From NCBI GenBank assembly GCA_029582155.1, contig CM055908.1, positions 16,987,352 through 17,051,351 on the forward strand: a DNA stretch of 64,000 nucleotides, written 5' to 3'. Shown here piece after piece: positions 1 to 12,910 of this stretch. Source of the DNA: Panopea generosa (taxonomy: Eukaryota; Mollusca; Bivalvia; Adapedonta; Hiatellidae). The notes beneath the pieces were generated by a model. The model searched no databases. It saw only the letters and a program-made list of their open reading frames with translations, and was not told the DNA's origin. Position 1 is the stretch's first letter; each line of letters opens with the position of its first letter. The position numbers were made by a program, and so were the translations under genes.

Positions 1-182
1 CAGTCACAATATACTGACTTCGGGCCGACCAGACTTAGAACTCTCCTCTAAATGCTGAGCGTCAAGCGATGAAGCTTCTAGTACCATTTTTAAAGTATTT
101 GGTATGACCCGGCTGGGGATTGAACCCACGACCTTCCGCATGCAAGGCGGACGCTCTACCACTAGACCACGCCGCGGTCTGT
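1..182 (-). mobile_element. tRNA-derived SINE, family A copy 1 (cut by window edge)
   Basis: Read on the minus strand, a tRNA-like head (about 182-113) is followed by a non-tRNA body that runs off the window start. The head has an A-box-like stretch (tctagtggtagagcg), an anticodon stem tccgc/gcgga around loop cttgcat, and a B-box-like gggttcaatcc. The 7-nt acceptor halves do not pair, which argues against a working tRNA gene. The body (ggtcataccaaa..., then ...agcatttagaggagag) recurs near 20.9 kb, 22.1 kb and 38.4-38.8 kb, so this is a dispersed family. The anticodon loop would read TGC (Ala) if the head derives from a real tRNA. The family name is not known to me. Confidence 0.8.
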
Positions 183-269
183 AACTGAACAATAAACAAT
201 TTAGGAGAAACGATAGTTTGGTGTAAGGTGCATGATTCAAGATCATAGACCAAGTTATCAAAATAGTAC

Positions 270-1290
270 TATATGTTCTCGTTATGTTTCATAGGTGAAA
301 GAACACTGTATCCATAGTATGTATGGTGTTGTGGAGGGATGATGAAGGAACACTGTATCGGTATATGTGTGGTGTTGTAGAGGGAGGGTGAAAGAACACT
401 GTATCGGTTTTATGTGTGGTGTTGTAGAGGGAGGTTGAAGGAACACTGTATCGGTATTATGGGTTGTGTTGTAGAGGGAGGGTGAAGGAGCACTGTATCG
501 GTATTATGTGTTGTGTTGTAGAGGGATGGTGAAGGAACACTGTATTGGTATTATATGTGGTTTTGTAGAGGGAGAACACTGTATCTGTATTATGTGTTGT
601 GCTGTAGAGGGATTTGTGAAGGAACATTGTATCGGTATTATGTGTTGTGTTGTAGAGGGATGGTGAAGGAACACTGTATCGGTAGTATGTGTTGTGTTGT
701 GTTGTAGAGGGAGGGTAAAGGAAGGAACACTGTATCGGTATTATGGATTGTGTTATAGAGAGATGGTGAAGAAAGGAATATTGTATCGGTATTATGTGTG
801 GTGTTGTAGAGGGATGGTGAAGGAAGGAACACTGTATCGGTATTATGTGTGGTGTTGGAGAGGGATGGTGAAGGAAGGAACACTGTATCGGTATTATGTG
901 TGGTGTTGTAGAGGGATGGTGAAGGAAGGAACACTGTATTGGTATTATGTGTGGTGTTGTAGAGGGATGGTAAAGGAACACTGTATCGGTAGTATGTGTT
1001 GTGTTGTAAAGGGATGGCGAAGGAACACTGTATCGGTATTATGTGTGGTGTTGTAGAGGGATGGCGAATGAACACTGTATCGGTATTATGTGTTGTGTTG
1101 TAGAGGGATGGTGAAGGAACACTTTATCGTTATTATGCGTGGTGTTGTAAAGAGATGGTCAAGGAACACTGTATCGGTATTATGTGTGGTGTTGTAGAGA
1201 GATGGTAAAGGAACACTGTATCGGTATTATGTGTGGTGTTGTAGTGGGATGGTCAAAAGACGTTGTTCTGTGTTATATGTCGTGTCGTAA
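270..1290. repeat. Minisatellite, 47-bp unit with 51-bp variants
   Basis: About twenty head-to-tail copies of a unit containing gaacactgtatcggtatta and tgtggtgttgtagaggga. The spacing is 47 bp where measured (aacactg at 1024 and 1071). It becomes 51 bp in the middle (about 715-960), where an extra aagg is inserted. The edges (270-320 and 1250-1290) are degenerate. Long open frames on both strands here are by-products of the repetition and are not treated as genes. Confidence 0.93.
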
Positions 1291-3556
1291 CGGGATAGGC
1301 ATGGTCAATAAAATCGAGCCTATATGATCATTGAAACTAACACTAAGTGAAAATGAAGTCGAAACAAATATAAATACAATGTGAATTCGTCTCCAACATT
1401 TTGCATACAGTGTTTACTTTCCCCCGACAGGTAGTAGAGCACAAATGATAGTTACCCTATTTGATTAAAAGATCCCTTTCAAAGCACAGATTGCAACCTA
1501 ACAAAGAATATAACAGACTGGGATTTATCGAATCTATTAATAAGGGTTACATCCTTCACGCCCCATATCACCAGTGGCTTGTGACATTCTATTCTCAAAC
1601 CAAATTGAAGGAGATCATGATTTCCAGGAAGCTGGAATATTGACTACACCGAGTTAAAGTAAGAGTTGACGTTTACGTCGATCCAGCAGTAAATCTACAG
1701 TAATAGACATACATATACTTCAGCATTCAGTTCACCTTTCACTCTCTTGGATACATTAGATTGACTGATAATTCTGATTTCGATCTTTCGTTTGCCATTT
1801 CGGGAAGTGATTTAATAACATCATGATTCCTTTCACTATGCGAACGGTCTTACTGCAATAGTAAATGTCATTCTATAAAAAGATCATTGGTCATATACAT
1901 ATAGCGCACTGTTCAGAACAATACTAGTATATACCGGAACACGTTACCGAAGCTGTCTGTTACGCTAGCTGCTGGGTTTGTTATGTTTAAATGCCAAAGG
2001 GATATTTTGTTTTGTTTTATAAAATCAGGATGCATGGAGTCCAATTTTGACACGTACTTAGAAAACAATAGGATGTTTATCTGGAAAAAAAATTGTATTT
2101 TGAAAATGTTTTGAATTCCTTCACCTCAACTTCGTTTAATTTGTTTACAAGTATTGTACCCTATGTGCTACATTTGACTCTCGTCCTGTACCATCGGCCG
2201 AGTTGTCAAAGAGATGACATTCGTTTGTATGTGGGGTGTGTATAATGTTTGTATAATATTGATAACGGAACTGGTATTCGATCTCCTGAATGTTTACACA
2301 CTTGGTATTTGTGTGTTTGACCTCAAACAAAGGTGTTAAATGACCCGTATCTTAAAAAGGCATTTGTGACGGTGTCAAATAACACAAATATGGTTGCAGA
2401 ATAATGGTGTTACTTTTTGTGACAAGATTACGTGTTATATGTTCGTCAATATGACATGTATTTGTAAGTGTATTCATACACCATGTGCGTGCGATTATGT
2501 GTAATTTGGGAACATAATGCACATTACCATGCGTGTTTTGCACAACTTTCTTCCTTCTTTGCAGCTGTCTGTAGGTGGACACACAAAAAGGCCACCATAC
2601 TCTTATTTTTTACACCTTGATACATAGCTTAATCTTTTTTTTAAATAATGGAGGCGTATACAGGACAAAGCGTGTGGTCTTTGAAATGAAATGTTACTTT
2701 GCCTGGTGGTAACATAGTATGAGCAGGGTTGAACGATTTTAAAATCCAACCCATTGAAAGTTTTCATAGAAGGTATGACCCCCATATGAATTAAACCCGA
2801 TTTCCAGCCAAAATTACTTTTGTCACGCGAAAACATTCCATTTACATTATCTGAGACAGAGAGGTGTATACAGTTTCTTCCCTATCACGCAGGATTTTTA
2901 TAATTTTCAAATGAGCACAAAATAACTGAATTCATAATGCCGTATTCACCATGACCCTACTAAAATATTTAGTTGCATTTTGAGTTAAATTTTTGAAACT
3001 ATTATCGATAATAGAGTGAGTCACTCAAATTATCCCAAAATAGTTAATAGCCCGATATATTATTTTTAAGTCTTTTTATCCTTTTGTTATTATTTTATGC
3101 AGTAAATGCAGGTATATTTACTAATTGTTAGTTCTCATTTTACACCTACTTTATAAAACTTGGTTCTATTGTTGATAATTATTAAGGTTTAGAGTGTTAC
3201 AGATTTCAGAATAAAAAACCTCTTAAATCGTTTTTCTTTAATAATTGTTTTTTTTGTTACTATTAATATTAATCGTTTTATGCATTCATAATGTATATAA
3301 TTATAGTTAATGAAAATGGCTATGTTGTTGTACTCTTTGGAATGTATAATTATGATAAATGTGTATTTTTTTTATTGATGCCGACGTGTGTTTCTCCCTC
3401 ATGCTATAGGTTAGGATGGAAATGAAACGTGTAAGCTTTCGACTGTATAATTATGATAAACGTGTACTTTTTATTATTTTAATTTGATATATTAGAAAAG
3501 AAAAAAGTGTTTAGTTGCCATTTGAATGCTTCAATTTTTTTCCTATATATTTTCAG
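1291..3556. other. AT-rich stretch upstream of the FGF exon
   Basis: No recognisable exon was found. The FGF gene's earlier core exon (the beta-trefoil first half) was looked for by eye and not seen. The stretch just before the exon contains a short direct duplication: tgtataattatgataaa occurs near 3344 and again near 3444. By position this is most likely intron of the FGF gene, at least in its 3' part. Confidence 0.5.
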
Positions 3557-3895
3557 ACAAATGGTAAGAAGAAAAATTGCGAATTCATTGAAGAATATTC
3601 TAAGGATAATGATTCGGCCACACTTTATAAATCTGCGGATATAAGACACACGTGGTATATAGGCTTTAACAAAGACGGTAGACCTTTAAAGGGGACCTCT
3701 ATCAATAAATCATCCAAACAAAAGTGTTTTAAATTCCAAAAGATTCATCAGCGGACAACAAGCGACTGTAAGAGCGACAATGGACCCAAGGGTGTGAATT
3801 TCTGTGATATTAAGATTTGGAACATGCTTAAAATTGATGGAAGTGCCCACAAAAAACGTCACAGTAAACACCACTCTAGTCGTAGGAAAGGATGA
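3557..3895 (+). CDS. Terminal coding exon of an FGF8/17/18/24-type fibroblast growth factor
   Basis: This exon encodes the C-terminal 112 residues of a secreted receptor-tyrosine-kinase ligand of the FGF family. An acceptor (tatattttcag) precedes 3557 in phase 0, and the stop TGA is at 3893-3895. The exon opens TNGKKKNCEFIEE. This matches the start of the last exon of vertebrate FGF8 (SNGKGKDCVFTE, recalled) in both sequence and splice phase. The FGF signature follows: LYKS, then WYIGFNKDGRPLKG (compare WYxxFTxKGRPRKG in FGF8/17/18), then the KCFKF strand where FGF8 has VHFMKR. The tail is basic (KKRHSKHH, SSRRKG), as in FGF8/17/18, and fits heparan-sulphate binding. About 50 residues between the trefoil end and the basic tail are not recognised and look lineage-specific, including extra cysteines (SDCKSD, VNFCD). 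Signal peptide and first trefoil half are not in the window. Assignment to FGF is firm; the subfamily is inferred from a few residues. Confidence 0.88.
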   Translation, partial: TNGKKKNCEFIEEYSKDNDSATLYKSADIRHTWYIGFNKDGRPLKGTSINKSSKQKCFKFQKIHQRTTSDCKSDNGPKGVNFCDIKIWNMLKIDGSAHKKRHSKHHSSRRKG

Positions 3896-6800
3896 GCCGA
3901 AATGAAATAGACAATTGTTCAAATTGCTGGTTAATATATTAATCAGAGCGTCTCCCTGTTGATGAGACTTTCGGGCGTTACGACTTCAGCACATACAAAA
4001 TAACGTAAAGTAACGTCAAGTCATGTGATGAACGTTTTATCACCACAGTGTTCAATTGTGATAGAAGCTTACCACAGCTTTCCTATATAGAGGTCAGTAT
4101 AAACATTGCAAACTGCAATGGTCATTTTTTCAAATGTATAAGTGAAGCGTATTCTGAAACGTTTGGGGAGTGTAAAATGCGGATTGACACAGGTACAGTT
4201 AGGTATATGTAACGCATCGTGCTTTATATGGTGTTGCGGTGTGGGTATGATCCGTATTAGTTGACCACGTGTCATGTCACGTATCTACGCTGCTATCTCT
4301 TCAAATTTATCTAAAGAAGCGGAATAATGCGCAGAGCAGTGAAGCGAAGTCAAACACTTGCAATAAACTAGCAATGCACTTATGGATTTGTGTGGATATC
4401 ACACGATGTAGGCTGTATGCATTTGCTAACCAGCAGGATGATGGAACAAGAACACAAGGACAAGACAAGGACAGCAACACACACATATCTGGTCGGATAA
4501 CAACCAGATATAAGCAGCTTTATTAGGCATATAACTGACACACTATAAGCATATCAACCTAAACAAATAAATGTTATTTAGGCCAGTAGCTCAATATCAT
4601 TGGACATTAAAGCGCATGACACTGGATTATTCAGTAGTATGTCCAAACAAAACATTTGTTGTTTAACCCACCAGGGAAAATAATACGCGTTTTTTTTTAT
4701 TTTGGAAGCATGCACGTGTTTTGTTTTGAAATTCGAAATGGTGACGCCAAATATTGTTGAAGCATCGCTAAATTAGAGCAAACATTTAAGATTTTTCATA
4801 AGCAACTTAAATTTATATCGTATCACATTACGAAATATACGAATACGAATATTTTACATTACGTATATACGAATTCGAATATTCCATTTAGTTTCGTGCA
4901 GCTCTTACTTAAGAGTGGAATAGTGCAATTCATTGTTATATATATGTTTTATATAAATGTTTCTGAATAGAATAATCATTGTGGTTAGACGTAAACAAAG
5001 TGATGAATAAGAAAAAAAGTTGCATAATTGTTAAGTACGAGTTAAGGACCATCATATGAAGTTGTTTTTATTTTTCGATGTATATGTAGTATTAATAGAT
5101 AATTTTAATAAAGTGACAGTTGCTTTTTTTGAAATTAGCATACTGAAATTACTTTAAAATTTGAGTAGCCTATGAAGAAATATTAACTTTTGATCGTCAC
5201 TCATTAAATATTCGTTGAAACTCCAAAAGGATATTTGCATTCTGTTAAGAAACGAACTGATAAAGAGTTTGAAATTTACAGAAGTTTTCACTTAGTGTGT
5301 CAAAATTGTTGAAAAAATGTTGTTTTGTAAAGAAAATATCTAGAATATTTATATTGAATGACAAATAGGTTATTAAATTACATGTAGTTTAAGGGTATGC
5401 GTATGGAGTTCAAGCTGCCATAAGTAAATGAGCACATAGATTATATGATTAAGGTTTTAAATACACAACTTAACTATATTTATGCTTGTTTTGTACGTGT
5501 ATTATTCGACTTTTTATTTCCTACGTGGACTTTTTTCTTTCTAGCTTTAAGCATATGCAGTTGTAAACTTCTGTTATATATCCAATTAAAGGTTAATATA
5601 GAACACGAGATAAATAAAAGTTTGCTGTACAAAACAAAGTGAGCATGCAAGTGTTTAATGAATATAAAATGCATTTTAGAAAAACACTTAAAATAAAAGT
5701 GTTCGATTTTTCTGAATCTCAGATCATTCTCATTTTAATTAATTTGTAGGTCGTCTGAACTCAAATTGTGTATCTAAAGCTTCATGCTATAAGTGTGGAG
5801 ATAATATTTTGCTGTAAGATGATTTGTTACGAATAAAAGAAGGAGGGAGGAGTCAAATTGAACCCTCTCTTTCCAATACGTTCTGTCACAAATGGCATGT
5901 AAGATAATTGGAGGCAGGAATTATACAATGCTCTTGATATTATTGCGTACTTATCAAATTATGCTAATTTAGATACACAATTTTATCTTGCTCGATTTAT
6001 TAGTGAATGAACAATTGTTCATTTTCTTTTCTTATCTCATTTCACATTAATAATGAATTAATTATCAATATATTGTTCTATATATCTCCTATTGTCAGAT
6101 CGTGCGGTTGGTCACGATTTGTCAAAGCTTTCTTGTACCTGACACTTTTTAAAAGGATTTTTGCACTTTTTCTGAAAGTTTCTGTAATAAGTGTTTCAAC
6201 GACTTTTGTAAGACACTTAAATTTAGTGGCCAGTAGAACTTAAACAGAGTCAAAATTCATCACAATTATGAGTCTACAACTCAGGTTAAAAATTTCAAAT
6301 TACCAAAAACATACACATTATGTACAATGTATGTACAAAACACATACAGTGGACATGTACAATCATTACTCATCACTGGGATAAGGATGTGTTCTGAGTT
6401 TTGTTGGTATACATTTTACAATAACAGGGTCTGAAATCAGTGGAGATTTCGAGGCTGAGTTCGAGACTTGATAATTGGTACGAATTTAAAATTAAAGTGT
6501 GTATATTAAGATACATGCAATTTTATGTTTATTTAATTATGAATTTAATACAAAAATTACACTAGGGACCTAATTGATTGTCACGATGTTATTTCACTGA
6601 AACAGATGGGTTTATTTTGTTTTGTATGACAAATATAAACTATGTTATTTTCATATACAATGTTGCTATCATTCTATAAAATATTGAAACAATCGTTAAA
6701 AGGTGTCGAAGAGAAAATATACGGGTTCCGTTTCATGAGTAAGTTATTTATAGTCAGAAGAGTGTGTCTCCTTATCTATGTATAATTCAGACACGCACTA

Positions 6801-7700
6801 CTGCTCCCCTCCTGGCTGTTTAACTTTGGTCTTCATAGCTAATGGCATTTAACTTTTAATTGATATCCGAATCTAGTGTTTATATTTTTATACTAGTTTC
6901 TGTACCATATTAAAGTTTGTGACTACCTATGCGCTGTGCTATATGTAAGTGTAGAGGTATTACATAATGAACACAACATTAAAGCAGCGTTACATTCCTC
7001 GCTTTAATTAGATGCTTTATATATATGCATATATTATCTTGGCGGGAACTACAAGGATTTTATGCGGTTACATAGTTTCGTTTGTGTTATACAAACAGTT
7101 CCCACGAACATAAATAAATTAAATTTGTTTTTATTTGCTACAGTGTATGAGCCGAAGAACAGGTAACAAAAACAAGACGTCTCCCACAATTTAGTGCACA
7201 GTTTTAAATAGCGTTAACAGAAAAGTGTCATCTCAAAACTGAAGTCAAATAGTTCGCACGCATTTAGACCTGAGAGTCCGAGTTTTTTATCGACAACCAT
7301 GGTCGTATTTGCTTTATGTTTCTGCCTAATTAACATAGGCCGATAGAAAACGTGGAACTTAAATATGACGAAGTTTACCTTTTTTGATTAATGGAGCAAA
7401 AAAAATTGCCGTGTAGAAAATATAGTCCGAACATCAACTTATTTAGAATCTATATTGCTGTACCAATAAAAACGTTTAAACATTGCAATTAAATTCACAA
7501 AATTAAATGAAACAAAAGCAGAGTAAATTGAAATATAGAGCATTGCTCTACTAGATAAATGTTATGTTGCCCAATGGGAGACAACCCAAAATAGATAAAG
7601 CTATCTTACACCTCCACGTGACCAGAATGTTCCTGTTTGGTAAATTGGAAAAATAACTACATGATAATAACGCTGCATCACATATGTTAAATTATTTTGT
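3896..7700. other. FGF 3' flank and AT-rich intergenic DNA
   Basis: No exon or mobile element is recognised. A 9-bp perfect hairpin (atatctggt/accagatat, loop 9) lies at 4485-4511. A short direct repeat (tacgaat...cgaatatt) lies near 4845-4890. The rest is AT-rich and single-copy as far as can be judged by eye. Confidence 0.5.
4362..4571 (+). promoter_or_regulatory. Possible polyadenylation signals for the FGF transcript
   Basis: AATAAA hexamers occur at 4362-4367 and 4566-4571, roughly 470 and 670 bases after the FGF stop codon. Either could end the 3' UTR. In such AT-rich DNA the hexamer is common, so this is only positional support. Confidence 0.25.
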
Positions 7701-7724
7701 TATTCCATGACCGATGCTGATTCG

Positions 7725-7912
7725 TACGTCATTAACCACATGAATGTGCATCATTACGTCATAACGTGTACTAGTGACGTTGTGCTTTAACCATTGGTTG
7801 TACAAGCTTTGTTTAGTTGTGTCGTTGTTGGTCGTAGCAGTACTATATCAATGTTTTGGAATATTGTATAAAAATAATGACGTCATCAGTGATGGTGACC
7901 GTGGCGTCATTA
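7725..7912. promoter_or_regulatory. Cluster of CRE-like TGACGT/ACGTCA sites
   Basis: Five CREB/ATF-type half or full sites fall within about 190 bp: tacgtca near 7726, tacgtcat at 7755, gtgacgtt at 7774, a full palindrome tgacgtca at 7878-7885, and gcgtcatt at 7904. The surrounding DNA is CpG-poor and AT-rich, so the local density stands out. It could be a cAMP-responsive enhancer, possibly of the FGF gene about 4 kb away, or a chance cluster. Confidence 0.3.
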
Positions 7913-10742
7913 CCTAAATTGCAACTATTACACCAGTGGCACATCACACATTAAGCTATTTGTTATTGTCATATTTTGTTAACTTCATATTTGTTTGTGT
8001 AAAGAACTGCAATACCATACAAATGTAAATATTTCTATATGTGATCGTAGTATATGTGTGTATATTGTAATGTACATTTTGTTGTATATGCCAAAGATAT
8101 CTCTATTTATTAAATAAGGTGTATATAATATCTGTCCCCAAGTGTACTTATTTATGCACTGCGCATGCGCGTCAGCGCATTTATGACATGAAATAAATTG
8201 TTATATAAATATTTAAACACATTGTTTGTTATGCATTTCTTTCAATGCCAGCCTAACTACTTTGGATACATGTACACACAAACAAAAATGCGGATTTCTG
8301 TGCAAGCGACACCAAGTAGACGTGGATCAGTATCATATACCTTAAACAGCCGTTTAATGGTGTACTTTAGCACACTGAAACCTAACTGACAGGTACAGAA
8401 CAGAGCTGATATATAATAATCACTTCTACAAGTTCTCTCTTGTTTTGGAGGGTTATCATACGACACTACCCCCACACCATACGTACCGGCTTTAACTGTA
8501 TTTAATTTCGAGTAACAAATAATGATCCTAAAAGACCAGCAATAATAACACTGAGTCGATATTTATAAGTATGGTTACACATTTTGGTTTCATCCTAATA
8601 CTATGGTCTAATGCATATGCAAGCTCATAAAAAGTTCTGATTTCATTGGTTAGGTCGCATGAGCGACCGAACCCTAAAATAAGGACCAGTTAAGAAATTG
8701 ACTCTGGGCGCTGCCATATTGAAACGTCAAGATCACGCGTTAAAGCATGGCATTCGCTACATGGAGGTCGCCATTGTTTTTCTAAACAGTGCATTATGGG
8801 AATGTACAAACCTGTATTGATATAGACTGGTCCCCGGTCAAATATAATATAAGATGCGAAGGCAACGTCGAGAGCATTTTGGGTCCGAGAACCAGGCTAG
8901 TATTGATATTAAAACCTGGTCATGTTCCGGCTGTTCCAACCACTTTCCGGCTAAAAAGAAAGTTTAAATGCGGTGTGTTATATCTGACTGTGACGTTTTA
9001 ATGTACTAATTGAGATCACTATGAATTTTCTTTGCATATTTAATCAGGGACTTATGAAAATGCCTTTAATCAACGTTTCTGACAGATTCCTACCGAGTTA
9101 ATGTTAATAATTTTCAAATAACCATGAATGTCCTCAATTATTATGCTGAACCCATAACAATGGAATAAATTAAACAGCAACAGTTGTTTATTTTACTCGA
9201 TGCAACAGAAATATAAAAGATAGTTTACCGGTGTGACATATTATCAGCACGTCGTCAGAATCAGATATATCGTCGTCGAACATGCACAAGTTTTGGAAAA
9301 ACAGTAATTTCTAACTTTTATTCTTCAAAAATAATATATCGAAAATTTAATTTGAAATATGTATAAGAATTAATTAAAATAATTTATGATCATAGTATAA
9401 AATTGTATAGAATATAGCACTAAGAATGTAAGACAATATATAAAGTATGTTTTAGATATACAAATGGCAATACAATAACATAATGATTGAGATCAGTACA
9501 TTTAAACATCAAAGTTACTATCAGTCACACCTGCAGCCTGGAATCCGCTGTGTCAGCCGGAACCGTGTCGTGATTTGGTATCACCAATGTTTTTAGTACC
9601 CTGTACAAGGAACCAAACTTACATATTCATTGACTTAATTGCTACATCTTTTATAAGAACTTACCACTGGATGCTTTTTAAAAGCAGCCAACTTGTTTGC
9701 CAAAATGTGATTTTGCATGGTCATTTTAAAGAAAAACGGACAGAAATCGTGAAAAAAAAATAAACGCTTTGAAAGTCAATAAAAATGTTACGGTAGCGGC
9801 AATTTTGAGTGAGTAGGTAGGAGCACGACAAACAATTCATTATTAAGGACGTCTCGTATATGTATTTGTATTCAAGATATATTACAGTTGCATTAAGATC
9901 AAATCAAGTTTTTCTATTTGTAGCCGTCCTTTCTCCGAGTTTACTATATGTCTACAGCCAAGCTCGAGGATACGTATCTGCACATTTTGATTTTAATATT
10001 ATTGATATCATTGGCGAGGTTATTTTGGGAGATACATACGTGATATACTTTGTGATTCCATCTAGTACACTTATTGGATCTTGATTTGCCGACATTTCCC
10101 TTGGATTCGTTTTACAATAGCTTACTTAAATCCGTTTCGAAAATGGACTGTTAACGAAAATGACACTTCCTATCGCCCAATTTCAATCCTTATATTGAGC
10201 ATTTGCGAGTCATTTAGATATTTCCTTAATGAAGTGAGTCAAACAACAACAACAACAACAACAACAATTGTTCTGACTCGGGGCACGTACGGCATGCCCA
10301 TCAATTATTTATAATTCTACACGATATATGTTAGCAGTAGGAGACAATTTCTACCATCAATAAAGGTCAATCTTACCAAACCATGTCAAATAGTGTTAGA
10401 TTGAAAGATTGTTTTACATACCTACACCATTTGGGCGGTGGAGCGAGAGAAGACAAATGATGGGCAGCCGTGGTAGTAAATGGTTAGGTCCTTGTCCCAA
10501 GATGACCTCGGACAATCAATAAATCACGAAGATCGCAATGAAGATGGTGGTTTTAAACGGATGTGTGCATTTCTTGACGCAAACCTTCGTGTGACATGGG
10601 ATAAACATGAAATCGTCATACTTGTGTGTCAAGTTTAACTGTACGTAGAAAGAATGTACAGATAGCCCAACCGGCAGTCCATTGTTTTCACAATAACACA
10701 GCATAGGTTTTGATAATTAACGTCACATCATGAAAGCATGTA
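7913..10742. other. Intergenic DNA with no recognised gene
   Basis: No exon is recognised. An imperfect hairpin (ggttaggtcgc/gcgaccgaacc, 10 of 11 paired, loop atga) lies at about 8650-8675. A short (AAC)n tract lies at about 10240-10266. The stretch 8640-8960 is richer in G+C and CpG than its surroundings. Confidence 0.45.
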
Positions 10743-10759
10743 TTTATTTTCCAGAACAG

Positions 10760-11006
<247 letters not shown>

Positions 11007-11029
11007 AACCTCTGCACTAACAAACTAAC

Positions 11030-12140
11030 ATGAGAAAAGGAGGGCTCATGTGTCATGTAAGAGATTTTTTCCCTGTTTAGTGTGTACGCTGCTGTGCAAG
11101 TGAAAGTAGATTTCCGAAATCATGTATTCATACCAAAATTTCCAATCATCATTTTATTCTAAATTCACAATTCAAACATGACAATGCTTTCAAAATGTTC
11201 AAAATACATCAATAGTATCATTCAAATAAAAAAAATGAGCATTAAAATAAGGAAAATGCATTTTTAAAGAAGAAGAAACAAGGATTATGTATAAGCGCCA
11301 TTATGCGACTACCCCCATGGAAGCATTTCGTGTTTCCAATGGTGGTACTATGCCTTTATAAACCATCACTTCATCGTCTTTAGTATTAAATCATGTCGGA
11401 AAATAATACCGTTTTGGATGAAACAGAACGGCTTCCAAAATTATTATATCTTGTCTTAAATAAAATGCATAGAAACTAGAATTAAACAAAATACTTTCTG
11501 CTTTTGCGTTAGAGTTAAATCTGTTAGGAGCATTTACTCCATAACATCACTCCAATTATTGTCTCACATTTAACAGGTAGAGCATTGAGATTTTGAGCAA
11601 TTTGTAAATGTTTTGTTTCTCTAAATTATAGTATACAATGGTTTGAAGAGTCGTTGACTATGTAACTGTAGTTTGCGGTCTTAAAACACTTGCATGTGTT
11701 TCTAAACTAATTCTATGCATCGAAATCAAAATATATTTGTATTTTTTGTCTTTCCGCCAAACAACTGTGCAGATACGCCGCTCCTTGTCTTGTATCATTA
11801 TCCTCTCCATAAAAATGGACAGGTCACAAGTCATCGTTTTCTGTAAACAGATATATCAAATCTTAACAAGAACTTGAATAATTAATTAAAGACTCCTCAG
11901 CACGCTATTTGTCAAAACAACACTGCTATCACAAGGCAATGGCACGTGGTGCACGTGACAGTAAACAGTATTCATTGCACACGATTGTTTAAATCAGATT
12001 AAATGAAATAATATTTGCTAGGACATAACAGTACATGCCTTGGTTACTGAAAAAATAATTCAGGCGACTTATTGACAGCTGCAACCTTGATATTTTTTAC
12101 TAATAGACCGGTTTCCATTGGCTTATCACCACAGGGCATC
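11030..12140. other. AT-rich intergenic DNA
   Basis: Nothing recognisable was found: no exon, tRNA-like sequence or tandem repeat. Confidence 0.5.
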
Positions 12141-12145
12141 TACCA

Positions 12146-12344
12146 GGCTTCTGTTTCACCAACATTTTACTTAATTACTTAAAAACTTAACTAAGTTTTG
12201 ACTGGTTATTTATCTATTATATAATCAATATTATTGACAAAATATGCAGAATAACTGGAACCAGTCTAAAATCATGATCACCTGGCTGCTTTTCTTAGAT
12301 TTAAGTTTTTAAGTTTTTAAGTATATGTTGGTGAAACAGGAGCC
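12146..12344. mobile_element. MITE-like foldback element, about 200 bp
   Basis: The ends form a long inverted repeat. The left end reads ggcttctgtttcaccaacat, and the right end, reverse-complemented, reads ggctcctgtttcaccaacat. Similarity continues inward for about 45 bases through alternating acttaaaaactta-type sequence. There is no coding capacity. Small size plus terminal inverted repeats fits a non-autonomous DNA transposon. No convincing target duplication is visible. Its right end directly abuts another repeated element (12341-12449). Confidence 0.7.
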
Positions 12345-12449
12345 AGTATTGCTAGTTATGCTTCCGACCGATATGGTACTCGCTCTCAGGTTTTCGACCG
12401 AGTTATACGGTATTCGGCTGAAGTACTGTCTTCGGCAGACGTAGTTTAC
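12341..12449 (-). repeat. Dispersed element G, copy 1
   Basis: The reverse complement of this stretch matches 15107-15213 closely over about 105 bases. Shared words include cgaataccgtat and cggtcgaaaacctgagagcg. The element also contains internal inverted motifs (gacagtatctctc against gagagcgagtactgtc), suggesting a small foldback. The two copies lie in opposite orientation 2.7 kb apart. Confidence 0.7.
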
Positions 12450-12857
12450 CAGGGGTGTCATCTGTTTGGATGTTTAAAGGATATTTGTCATACCTTTTAA
12501 CGTAAATATGCATATTAGCAAATAGTACATATATAAAAATGTCGTTAAAATCATACGATAGGTAACTGCATACAGATAGGTAAAATAACAATATTTCAGT
12601 TTTACATGTGAATTACCAGGAAATAACATAAACTTAATTATGTTATTGATTGCTATTATGTGGTGTATATGATGCGTAACAAATTAACTGTGTTTGTTTC
12701 AGCTAACACTAACGCATGTCATTGATTTCAAAATGTTTGCCGTTATATCTTAAAAGTAATAGCTACGATTGAGTGATACGGTTTATTTTTATAGATCTGC
12801 TGTACGTAATATTAATCAAATAATATATACATCACATGGTCATATATCACAATGTAT

Positions 12858-12910
12858 ATATTTGTGTGTGTGCGCGCGTGTGTGTGTGCGTGTGGTTGCG
12901 TGATTGCGTG
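12858..12910. repeat. Imperfect (TG)n microsatellite
   Basis: A run of tg and cg dinucleotides (ttgtgtgtgtgcgcgcgtgt and onward) with interruptions. Confidence 0.85.

Noticed and set aside
113..182. Functional tRNA-Ala gene (also at 21060-21127 and 38701-38770)
   Set aside because: Acceptor halves do not pair, and the same tRNA-like head is always fused to a shared body. These are SINE heads.
457..1075. Long open frames on both strands over the 47-bp minisatellite (repeating HHPSTTPHIIPIQC-type peptides)
   Set aside because: They arise because the repeat lacks stops in some frames, and several overlapping frames are open on both strands. No start context, splice site or family.
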